A program made the translations under genes and the position numbers. From an uncultured Bacillota bacterium (GTDB lineage Bacteria; Bacillota; Limnochordia; Limnochordales; ZCTH02-B6): a DNA stretch of 42,602 nucleotides. How positions within the stretch are numbered: position 1 is the stretch's first letter; each line of letters starts with the position of its first letter. Below the pieces are notes generated by a model. That model was not told where the DNA came from, made no database searches, and saw only the letters and a list, made by a program, of their open reading frames with translations. The stretch lies in NCBI GenBank assembly GCA_937916565.1, contig CALFSR010000115.1, forward strand, positions 1-42,602. Reading direction: 5' to 3'. Below are positions 31,877-38,874 of the stretch, in pieces.

Positions 31877-32635
31877 CTATTGGAAACTTACCAGCAGCGA
31901 GCGGGTGACCAAGTGCCAGCCGTCCACCATCACAAACAGCAGCACTTTGAAGGGCAACGAGATCATGACGGGCGGGAGCATGAGCATCCCCATCGACATA
32001 AGCGAGCTTGCGACAATCATGTCGATAACGAGAAACGGGATGAACAAGACAAAGCCAAGCTGGAACGCAGTGCGCAATTCGCTGATGACAAAGGCCGGAA
32101 TCAAGACGTACGTCGCGACGTCGGCTTCGGTCTGGGGCCGTGGCGTCCCCGAAAGCTCGACAAACAGTTCCAAGTCCCGTTCCCGCGTATGGTGCAGCAT
32201 AAATTCCCGCAGCGGTGCGGCGATGCGCTCGAGCGCCTCCTCCTGGGCTAACTCGCCGGCGAAGTACGGCGCGAGCCCTTGGTCCCAAACCGCCTGCCAC
32301 GTGGGCGCCATGGTGAAGAAGGTGAGGAACAGCGCCAAGCCGATGATCACCTGGTTCGGCGGCATCTGCTGCAGCGCCAGCGCGCTGCGGACAAAGGAGA
32401 GCACGACCACGATACGGGTAAAGGACGTGAGCATGACCAGGATCGCGGGCGCCAGGCTCAGCACCGTGAGCAGCGCCACGATCTGCAAGGTCACGGCGAC
32501 GTCCGCGGGTCCTTCGGCCCCCGAGACGCCAAACTCAAGGCGCGGAAAAACAAGTCCGGCGTCCTGCGCCCGGGAGGAGCCCGGTAACAGGACGACGAGC
32601 AGCCAGCCTGCGCCCCATGCCGCGAGGCGCCTCAA
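31877..32635 (-). CDS. fliP: Flagellar export gate protein FliP
   Basis: Core of the export channel. The 252 residues start with a cleavable signal peptide typical of FliP (basic MRR, hydrophobic core, then SSRAQD), followed by TSFTRIVVVLSFVRSALALQ (about residues 69-88), the long periplasmic/central region and the C-terminal SSLMSMGMLMLPPVMISLPF block. The start is TTG 32633-32635, overlapping the fliO stop by three to four bases (TTGA), with AGGAGG ten bases upstream. The frame remains open upstream but only shadows fliO. Confidence 0.95.
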   Translation of the reverse strand: MRRLAAWGAGWLLVVLLPGSSRAQDAGLVFPRLEFGVSGAEGPADVAVTLQIVALLTVLSLAPAILVMLTSFTRIVVVLSFVRSALALQQMPPNQVIIGLALFLTFFTMAPTWQAVWDQGLAPYFAGELAQEEALERIAAPLREFMLHHTRERDLELFVELSGTPRPQTEADVATYVLIPAFVISELRTAFQLGFVLFIPFLVIDMIVASSLMSMGMLMLPPVMISLPFKVLLFVMVDGWHLVTRSLLVSFQ

Positions 32636-32931
32636 TTGGTCGCATCCTCCTGTTGCGCCAGCTGGGCGCCCCCGCCGAGCTCGGTCAAGAAGGTAAACGT
32701 CTGGGGCGTGGCACCGATCAAAAACTGGCGGCCTTCGATTTCCACGACGAACAGCTGTCGCTGCGGACCGACGGCCAGGCTGTCCACGACCCGCAGCCTT
32801 CCCCGCTGCGCCCCCGTTGCCATAAACCCGGCCATCCAGCGCCGCAGGCCGTACAGCCCCGCAAACAGCAAGACAAAGACGGCCAGAATGCGCCATCCGA
32901 CGGACACGAGTTCTAGGCTCGACGAATCCAT
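32632..32931 (-). CDS. fliO: Flagellar biosynthesis protein FliO
   Basis: Small accessory membrane protein that promotes assembly of the FliP ring. 99 residues: one membrane helix (about 13-33), an Arg-rich stretch, then the conserved short domain with LRVVDSLAVGPQRQLFVVEI and GRQFLIGAT. It is a short form; the Bacillus FliO (FliZ) is longer. ATG 32929-32931 with GGAGCTG upstream. In B. subtilis cheY lies between fliY and fliO; here the two are 13 bases apart and cheY is absent. Confidence 0.92.
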   Translation of the reverse strand: MDSSSLELVSVGWRILAVFVLLFAGLYGLRRWMAGFMATGAQRGRLRVVDSLAVGPQRQLFVVEIEGRQFLIGATPQTFTFLTELGGGAQLAQQEDATN

Positions 32932-32944
32932 GGGTGCGCAGCTC

Positions 32945-33940
32945 CTACTGCAGGTTCTGCACCCGCTCCACGGGGCTCACAATGCTCGTGATCTTCACCC
33001 CGAAGTTTTCGTCGATGACGACAACTTCCCCTTTCGCAATAAGCTTGCCGTTGACGAATACGTCCACGGGCTCGCCGGCAAGCTTGTCGAGCTCAATCAA
33101 GGAGCCCTTGCCGAGCTCAAGGACGTCCCGGATAAGCATGCGTCGACGCCCGAGCTCCACCGTCACCTGCAGCGGAACGTCGAGGATGAGGCCGATGTTG
33201 CCCGGCTGCGCGGTCGTGGCTTGAGGGCGCAAGGGCGCGAACTGGGCCGGCGTAACGGCCACGGGCCCGGCGGGCGCGGCGGCCGCTGGCGGTGGTGGCG
33301 GTTGGGGCGCCGGCGCAGCAGGGGTGGAAACCTGGGCGGCCGCGGGCGCCTGTTCGGCCAGTTGGGCCAACTCCTGGGCAACGTCGGCCGGCAACACCTC
33401 GAACCATGAAAACTCGCCGGCGTCGCCCCGGAGACGCAAGTGCAGAGAAACGCACATCTCGTCGTCGCGAATCGGGACGCTTTCCGGTTTGTTGAGATCC
33501 AGCTCGTGAAAGCCCGTCCCTTCCGCCCCCAGGCTTACGCCCAGCTCTTGCTCCAGCGCAGTCAAAAGCGCGAGGGACAGCTTGTTGAGAAACGTCACGG
33601 CGTCCTCCGCCGGCGCAAGCACAGGCAGAAGCGCCCGCGCCGCACCATCCACAAGGGTCACTTGGACGCCCTGCACGGCGCCGCTGTAGTCCCACCGGCC
33701 TACCAGGGGTCCGCTCACTTGGCGCCGCAAGTCGCCCCACGCCGTCCAGCGGCCGTCGACGGACGGCGAGTGCACGGGACGTCCCGCCAAAGACGGCAGC
33801 ACCGTTCCAAGACGCAACAGCGCCCGGCGGAACAAATCAGCCAGCCGCTCCGGTTCATCGCCTGCCGGCTCGGCAACGCCGGCCGCCGCGCCCTTTAAGA
33901 GCGCATCGATTTCCTCCTGGGAGAGAAGATGATCACTCAT
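32945..33940 (-). CDS. fliY: Motor switch protein FliY/FliN
   Basis: C-ring protein of 331 residues, on the FliY plan. Residues 5-15 read LLSQEEIDALL, the CheY-P-binding peptide usually at the FliM N-terminus. A middle region (about 25-180) aligns in position with the CheC-like phosphatase domain but I cannot find either E-x-x-N motif. A Pro/Ala linker (about 185-235) follows, then a FliN (SpoA) domain with ILDVPLQVTVELGRRRM, LIELDKLAGEPVDV and NFGVKITSI. ATG 33938-33940 with AGGAG upstream overlaps the fliM stop by eight bases. The frame is open further upstream but only as a shadow of fliM. Confidence 0.93.
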   Translation of the reverse strand: MSDHLLSQEEIDALLKGAAAGVAEPAGDEPERLADLFRRALLRLGTVLPSLAGRPVHSPSVDGRWTAWGDLRRQVSGPLVGRWDYSGAVQGVQVTLVDGAARALLPVLAPAEDAVTFLNKLSLALLTALEQELGVSLGAEGTGFHELDLNKPESVPIRDDEMCVSLHLRLRGDAGEFSWFEVLPADVAQELAQLAEQAPAAAQVSTPAAPAPQPPPPPAAAAPAGPVAVTPAQFAPLRPQATTAQPGNIGLILDVPLQVTVELGRRRMLIRDVLELGKGSLIELDKLAGEPVDVFVNGKLIAKGEVVVIDENFGVKITSIVSPVERVQNLQ

Positions 33941-34895
33941 CGGTTTCCTCTCCTTTCGGATCGACCACCTCAGTGATCTCCACCGCAAGGCGGCTGCCGA
34001 TCCTGCCGGGTCGCGCGTGAAACTTCGTCTTGTCGCCGACGCGCACGGGCAGATCGTCGCCGACACGGGTCTCGAGCCGGACCACGTCGCCGGGTGCAAG
34101 CTCGAGGAGCTCCCCGACGGTCACCTGGGTGTGCCCCAGCGTAACCGTTACGGGCACACTCATGGCCGCCACCCGCCGCTGCAGCTCCTCCACATGCTTT
34201 CCCGACTCCACCGTCTGGTTCGAGCCGAAAAGGTAGTGAGCACTAAGCCGGGGCGCCACGGTTTCCAAAGCGCCGTGCGGAATGCAGATGTTCATTCGCC
34301 CGTCCATGCCGCGCCAGTGCATCCGCACTACCACAACGACGACCATATCGAGGGGCGGCACGAGCTGCACGAACTGGGGATTGACCTCTACCCGCTCAAG
34401 CCGCGGCTGCATGGGCACCAGGCTCTCCCACGCCTCTCCGAGCGACGTCACGGCCCGGTTGAGAACCCGCCGCATGACCGTCTGCTCGATCTCAGTCAGC
34501 TCCCGCAGCCTGGGCGGCACCGTGCCGGGGCCGCCGAGCAGCCGGTCGATGATGACGAAACTCAAGTCCGGCGGGATCTCGATCAGCCCGTTGCCCTCCA
34601 GGGGCGGGAAGGAAACGACCGCCATCAGAGTCGGGTTGGCCAGCGACCGGATGAACTCGTCGTATGACATCTGCGCGACCGACACGACCTCGCCCTCGAC
34701 CATCGTCCGCAAGTATGCGGACATATGGGTCGCCAAAAGCCGCGCGAAGCTTTCGTGGATAATCTGCAGCGTACGCAGTTGGTCTTTGGAAAACTTGTCG
34801 GGCCGGCGAAAGTCGTACCGCTTGATCGCCGGCCCCCGCGGCGCGCGGGCCGTCAGCGCATCCCGAACGGGAAAGCCGCCTCCCGGTCGTCCCAT
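33933..34895 (-). CDS. fliM: Motor switch protein FliM without the N-terminal CheY-binding peptide
   Basis: C-ring component that links rotation switching to the stator and export platform. The core is complete: KRYDFRRPDKFSKDQLRTL near residues 25-43, the middle domain with LLGGPGTVPPRLRELTEIE, and a C-terminal SpoA domain. The N-terminus (MGRPGGGFPVRDALTARAP) does not contain the L-S-Q-x-E-I-D-x-L-L motif that binds phosphorylated CheY. The ATG 34893-34895 is the most upstream usable start and lies two bases after the fliL stop, so a missed extension is unlikely. 320 residues. Confidence 0.95.
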   Translation of the reverse strand: MGRPGGGFPVRDALTARAPRGPAIKRYDFRRPDKFSKDQLRTLQIIHESFARLLATHMSAYLRTMVEGEVVSVAQMSYDEFIRSLANPTLMAVVSFPPLEGNGLIEIPPDLSFVIIDRLLGGPGTVPPRLRELTEIEQTVMRRVLNRAVTSLGEAWESLVPMQPRLERVEVNPQFVQLVPPLDMVVVVVVRMHWRGMDGRMNICIPHGALETVAPRLSAHYLFGSNQTVESGKHVEELQRRVAAMSVPVTVTLGHTQVTVGELLELAPGDVVRLETRVGDDLPVRVGDKTKFHARPGRIGSRLAVEITEVVDPKGEETDE

Positions 34896-34897
34896 CG

Positions 34898-35371
34898 CTA
34901 TTGCACCACCAGGTCGACGAAGTAGACCTCGCGCACGGTGCCCGCGCCCACCAGCTCATCCACTCGCGTGCGCAGCGCCTGCTTAAGCCGGCCCAAGCCA
35001 TCGCTTCCGTGCAGCGACTCCACCGTCTGCTGCCGCAAGACATCAATAATGCGGTCCCGCACCTGCGGCATGCGAGCCTGCAACGCCGCGAGCACCGCTT
35101 CCGACTCTACCTCCAGCACGATCTCGGTGCGGACGTACCTGGCGGCGGGCATGTTCCCCGCCGTCAAGTTGACCGTGAACGTTCCAGCGGCCAGCATGGG
35201 CCCCGGATCCGCCAGGCCGGGCACGCCGCCCGGGCCGGCTGGCGCGCTCCGCCAGCCGAACTCGACGCCCAAGAGCGCGTACACGGCGTACGCGGTGCCG
35301 GCGGCAAGGAGAATGACTAGCGCGAGCCATATGATGACGTTGCGCATATCAACAGCGTTGCGAGCCAACAC
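34898..35371 (-). CDS. fliL: Flagellar basal body-associated protein FliL
   Basis: Single-span membrane protein that surrounds the stator and affects torque. An N-terminal helix (NVIIWLALVILLAAGTAYAV) is followed by a periplasmic domain with the FliL pattern FTVNL-RYVRTEIVLEVE and VRDRIIDVLRQQTVESL, ending in VREVYFVDLVVQ. GTG 35369-35371 is chosen for AAGGAG six bases upstream; GTG 35384-35386 would add five residues. It lies 48 bases after motB, in operon order motA-motB-fliL-fliM. Confidence 0.94.
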   Translation of the reverse strand: MLARNAVDMRNVIIWLALVILLAAGTAYAVYALLGVEFGWRSAPAGPGGVPGLADPGPMLAAGTFTVNLTAGNMPAARYVRTEIVLEVESEAVLAALQARMPQVRDRIIDVLRQQTVESLHGSDGLGRLKQALRTRVDELVGAGTVREVYFVDLVVQ

Positions 35372-35419
35372 GACGCACTCCTTCACCGGCGGGAGAGCCC
35401 CCCTGCCCCGCCCCGCTTC

Positions 35420-36181
35420 TTATTCTCCGAGGTCGAGCCTGAGAAGTACGATGTCTACCCGCCGGTTGCGGGCGCGGTTCGCCTCCGTGTCGTTGGGCGC
35501 GAGCGGCCTGTACTCCCCGTATCCGGCCGCGGACACGCGCTCAGGGTCAAGGCCGTGCTGCTCCACCAGGTAGCGGAGCACGTTGGTCGCGCGCGCCGTA
35601 CTCAGCTCCCAGTTGGACGGAAACCGTTCCGTATTGATGGGCCAGTTGTCCGTATGCCCCTCAATACGGATAGGATTGGGCACTTCTTTCAACAAACTGC
35701 TGACCGCGTCCAGGGTTCGGATAGCCTCGGGTTTGAGATCCGCCTTGCCCAGATCAAACAGGACGAAGTCGGCGAATCGCACGGTCACGCCGCGCTCGGT
35801 CATCTCCACCTGCACGGAGCCGCTCAGGCCCCGGTCGGTCAGAAAGTCTTGCACCATGGTGTACACCGCCCGCAGCTGCGCCTCTAGCTGCGGCCGGTAA
35901 AACTCCACGTCCCGCAGGTCGAACTGGGACGCGCCCATCTCGTCCGGTCGCGCATCTGTGATCGTACGGCCGCCATCGAGCACGCCCAGCGATGCCTGAA
36001 AGGCCGAGAGGATAGCCCGGAAGCGCTGGACGTCCACTTCGGAAAACGCGAACAGCAGTACGAAGAAGCACAAAAGGAGCGTCACCACGTCCGAATAGGT
36101 GACAAGCCACGGAGACGTGGCGGGCTGATCCCCTTGGGCGAGAAAGCGCCTGGTCCTGGAGGAAGCCGCTTTAGGCCGCAT
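35420..36181 (-). CDS. motB: Flagellar stator protein MotB
   Basis: Ion-conducting stator subunit anchored to peptidoglycan. The N-terminal helix PWLVTYSDVVTLLLCFFVLL holds the ion-binding aspartate D31. A plug/linker region follows, and the OmpA-like C-domain (about 125-250) contains the peptidoglycan-binding motif IEGHTDNWPI and NRARNRRVDIVL. 253 residues is normal. ATG 36179-36181, overlapping the motA end by 11 bases, with AAGGAG 12 bases upstream. Sequence alone does not decide between proton and sodium use. Confidence 0.95.
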   Translation of the reverse strand: MRPKAASSRTRRFLAQGDQPATSPWLVTYSDVVTLLLCFFVLLFAFSEVDVQRFRAILSAFQASLGVLDGGRTITDARPDEMGASQFDLRDVEFYRPQLEAQLRAVYTMVQDFLTDRGLSGSVQVEMTERGVTVRFADFVLFDLGKADLKPEAIRTLDAVSSLLKEVPNPIRIEGHTDNWPINTERFPSNWELSTARATNVLRYLVEQHGLDPERVSAAGYGEYRPLAPNDTEANRARNRRVDIVLLRLDLGE

Positions 36182-36974
36182 CGGACGACCGGGCTCCTTC
36201 CGCGAGCATCCCCTCGCGGCCGCGTCCTTGCGTCTCACGAGACAAGAACGCGCGCAGCTTCTCTTCGACTATGCGCGGATTGTCCCCTGCCTGGATGGCC
36301 AAGATACCCTCTACAATCAAGGCCTTGACCAAGAGCTCCTGGGCGCTTTTCACCTGCAGCTTACCGGCGACGGGCAGGAACAGGAGATTGGCCAGGATGG
36401 CACCGTAAAAGGTGGTAATGAGCGCCACCGCCAAGCCGCTCCCGATCTGGTTCGGATCGCTCAAGTACGCGAGCATGCGGATGAGGCCGACCAGCGTACC
36501 GATCATGCCGAATGCCGGTGCGAAGCTGCCGGCGGTCTGGAAAACGGCCCGCCCGGCTGCGTGCCGCTCGGCCAGAAAGTCGATCTCCGTCTCCAGCACG
36601 TTGCGGACGATGTCGGGATCGACGCCGTCTACGGCCAGCTGTATGCCCTTGCGCAAGAACGGATCCTCGAGCGTTTCCGCCTCTTCCTCCATGGCCAGCA
36701 GGCCTTCCCGGCGCGCCTTTTCGGCGAAGTGCACCATGCGCGGGATGACCGCTTCGGGCGTCTCCCGCCGCTCGGAAAAAGCGACCCGTAGCAGGAGCGG
36801 GACGCGGCGAATCTGCTCCTTGGGGTGGCTGATGAGCGTCGCCGCGATAGTGCCGCCCAATGTCAGCAGAAGCGATGACCAGTCCCAATATAGGCGCCAC
36901 TCGCCACCCCCGAGGACCCCCCAAGCCAGGGCGGCCACGCCAATGAAGATCCCTAGCACGCTCGTTACATCCAT
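36171..36974 (-). CDS. motA: Flagellar stator protein MotA
   Basis: Partner of MotB in the stator. The 267 residues have four membrane helices: two at the N-terminus (about 5-55) and two in the second half, containing the conserved GSFAPAFGMIGTLVGLIRML with the functional prolines. The cytosolic loop between helices 2 and 3 carries the charged EKARREGLLAMEEEAETL, the region that contacts FliG. ATG 36972-36974 is chosen for GGGG eight bases upstream and for starting at the first helix; an ATG 51 bases earlier would fall in the flgE-motA hairpin. Transcribed with motB inside the fla operon, an arrangement also seen in several Clostridia. Confidence 0.95.
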   Translation of the reverse strand: MDVTSVLGIFIGVAALAWGVLGGGEWRLYWDWSSLLLTLGGTIAATLISHPKEQIRRVPLLLRVAFSERRETPEAVIPRMVHFAEKARREGLLAMEEEAETLEDPFLRKGIQLAVDGVDPDIVRNVLETEIDFLAERHAAGRAVFQTAGSFAPAFGMIGTLVGLIRMLAYLSDPNQIGSGLAVALITTFYGAILANLLFLPVAGKLQVKSAQELLVKALIVEGILAIQAGDNPRIVEEKLRAFLSRETQGRGREGMLAEGARSSDAA

Positions 36975-36988
36975 GTGTACACCCCACT

Positions 36989-37019
36989 GCAGAGCAGCCC
37001 GGCCCCCGGCCTGCTCTGC
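36989..37019 (-). other. Strong hairpin between flgE and motA
   Basis: GCAGAGCAG (36989-36997) pairs with CTGCTCTGC (37011-37019), and after a one-base mismatch the inner CCGG (36999-37002) pairs with CCGG (37006-37009) around a three-base loop. There is no T-run on the minus strand, so it is not a standard terminator. It ends 14 bases before the motA start. It may set mRNA processing or the level of motAB relative to flgE; this is inference. Confidence 0.5.
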
Positions 37020-37022
37020 CGT

Positions 37023-37050
37023 CAACCGTCACACCGGTGATGGTGCTTTA
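37023..37050 (-). promoter_or_regulatory. Weak SigD-like promoter candidate upstream of motA
   Basis: On the minus strand TAAA (37047-37050, overlapping the flgE stop) is followed after 16 bases by GACGGTTG (37023-37030). The spacing and the first three or four -10 bases agree with the candidate ahead of fliK, but the match to a sigma-28 -10 (GCCGATAT) is poor. Kept only because both sites share the form TAAAG-N15-GACG. Confidence 0.2.
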
Positions 37051-38256
37051 CCGCTTCAAGTTCACCAGTTCCTGCAGCATTTCGTCCGACGTGGTGATTA
37101 TCCGGGAGTTGGCCTGGAAACCCCGCTGGGTGACGATCATGGATGTGAACTCTTCCGACAAGTCCACGTTGGACATTTCCACGGTCCCTGCGGCGATGAA
37201 CCCGCGGTCGGCGGAGCCCGGCGTGCCGATGCGGGCGAGGCCGGAGTTTTGCGAGTCCCGGAACGCGGTTTCACCCACCTGCTCAAGGCCGCCAGGATTC
37301 GGGAACGTAGCCAGCGCCAGCTGCGCCAGCACTTCGGTCAACCCGTTGGAGAAGATCCCGGTGATGATGCCCGTCGCGTCGATGCGGATCTCCTCCAGGG
37401 CGCCCGGCGGAAACCCGTTTTGGCTGCGGACGCTCAGGTCCGTGGCGCCGCTGTACTGGGTCATACGGGCGAAATCGATGGTGACGGTCATCGGATCGGC
37501 CTGGGGCGGCGTGAACGCAACGGTACCGGTGCCGCCCGCCACGACGCGACCGGCGTTGTCAAACTGGATCGTCCCGTTCCCGACAACCACCGGCGGCTCG
37601 CCCCACTGCGCCTGCCAGTTCCAGTCGTTGGATCCGGGTACCCGGGTGAAGTAGACGACGATCTCCTGGCGCCGGCCCAGCGAGTCATACAACATGATCG
37701 ACCGCTGCGCCGCCTCTCCTTCAGCGCTCAAATTCCCCTCCAGGACCGCCTCGGTGGTGGCCCGGGCGGGCAGCGTGTGGTCGGAGGAAATCCGGATGGC
37801 TTCGATGGGTTTGTCGGGATCAACGACGCCGCCTTGAGCATTCCAGCCGGCGACCTTCATGCCGCTTGTCTTGGACACAAGCCAACCGGCTTCGTCAAAG
37901 TCAAACAAGCCGGCCCGGGTGTAGTACTGATGCTCGCCGTCGAGCACCACGAAAAACCCGTTGCCCCGGACGGCCAAGTCGGTGGTGACACCCGTTGGCT
38001 GCAGGTTGCCCGCGGCATGGATGACGTCAATGCTGCCCAGCTGCACGCCTAAGCCGACCTGGCGAGGGTTGGTGCCGCCGCGATTGTCTGACGACAGCGT
38101 CGCCGAGCGCAGAGTCTGGTACAGCATGTCCTGGAACGTCACGCGGCTGGCCTTAAACCCGACCGTGTTGATGTTTGCGATATTGTTGCCGATGACGTCC
38201 ATGCGGGTCTGGTGGCTCAACAGACCTGAGACGCCCGAAAACAAGGACCGCATCAT
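37048..38256 (-). CDS. flgE: Flagellar hook protein FlgE
   Basis: Structural subunit of the hook, exported through the flagellar apparatus. Both terminal coiled-coil segments typical of axial proteins are present: MMRSLFSGVSGLLSHQTRMD with the rod/hook signature NNIANINTVGFKASR at residues 24-38, and the C-terminus VDLSEEFTSMIVTQRGFQAN with ITTSDEMLQELVNLKR. The middle forms the exposed D1/D2 domains. 402 residues. ATG 38254-38256, GGAGG about 11 bases upstream. No flbD gene follows, although it commonly does in Bacillota. Confidence 0.96.
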   Translation of the reverse strand: MMRSLFSGVSGLLSHQTRMDVIGNNIANINTVGFKASRVTFQDMLYQTLRSATLSSDNRGGTNPRQVGLGVQLGSIDVIHAAGNLQPTGVTTDLAVRGNGFFVVLDGEHQYYTRAGLFDFDEAGWLVSKTSGMKVAGWNAQGGVVDPDKPIEAIRISSDHTLPARATTEAVLEGNLSAEGEAAQRSIMLYDSLGRRQEIVVYFTRVPGSNDWNWQAQWGEPPVVVGNGTIQFDNAGRVVAGGTGTVAFTPPQADPMTVTIDFARMTQYSGATDLSVRSQNGFPPGALEEIRIDATGIITGIFSNGLTEVLAQLALATFPNPGGLEQVGETAFRDSQNSGLARIGTPGSADRGFIAAGTVEMSNVDLSEEFTSMIVTQRGFQANSRIITTSDEMLQELVNLKR

Positions 38257-38289
38257 GGCTCTTCATTCCTCCCCGCGCTGCACGGCCCG

Positions 38290-38763
38290 TCAGTTGGGCC
38301 GCACTTCAACGACATCCCACATCGAGAAACGCCGTTCGCCGATGACGAGCATGGGCGTACCGTCCTCAAGTTGCACCGCTTCCACACGGCCCGTGATGAA
38401 CCCGGCGGTTTCCGGATCAAAAATGACGACGGTACGGCCGAGCAGCGTCACTGCCTGGCCGATCCCGCCGAGCTGCAGCTGGGCGTCGGCCAAGCGCTCC
38501 ATCTGCGTGGACATGTTGTGCATCTGCTCAAGCGCGCTGAACTGCGCCAGCTGGGCAATGAACTCCTGGTCCTTAACCGGATTGATCGGATCCTGGTACC
38601 GCAGCTGCGTGATTAGGAGGCGCAGGAAGTCGTCCTTGCCGAGCTCGGGTGCGGACGCGCTCTGTGCCGTGCCGGCCCGCCCGCTTGCGGCGGCCGCGCC
38701 GGACCCCGCAATGCCGCTGGTCGCCGCCCGTGCCATCGCGCCGTAATAGCTCTGAACATCCAT
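38290..38763 (-). CDS. flgD: Hook cap assembly protein FlgD
   Basis: Scaffold required at the growing hook tip. In 157 residues the N-terminal FlgD domain is clear: LGKDDFLRLLITQLRYQDPI near residues 41-60, followed by EFIAQLAQFSALEQMHNMS; the C-terminus is short, with a small SH3-like remainder (LLGRTVVIFDPETAGF). It lacks the larger C-terminal domains of E. coli FlgD. ATG 38761-38763 is preferred because AGGAGG lies eight bases upstream; a GTG three codons earlier overlaps that site. It lies between fliK (111 bases) and flgE. Confidence 0.94.
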   Translation of the reverse strand: MDVQSYYGAMARAATSGIAGSGAAAASGRAGTAQSASAPELGKDDFLRLLITQLRYQDPINPVKDQEFIAQLAQFSALEQMHNMSTQMERLADAQLQLGGIGQAVTLLGRTVVIFDPETAGFITGRVEAVQLEDGTPMLVIGERRFSMWDVVEVRPN

Positions 38764-38874
38764 GGGCTTCACCTCCTTCGCCCGCTGCGCAAGCCATGCG
38801 CTGGTTCACGCTTGCACCGGTTCAAATCCGCTCTTTGCAAGACCGCGCTCAAAACCGCGGCTCGCATGACCGGG

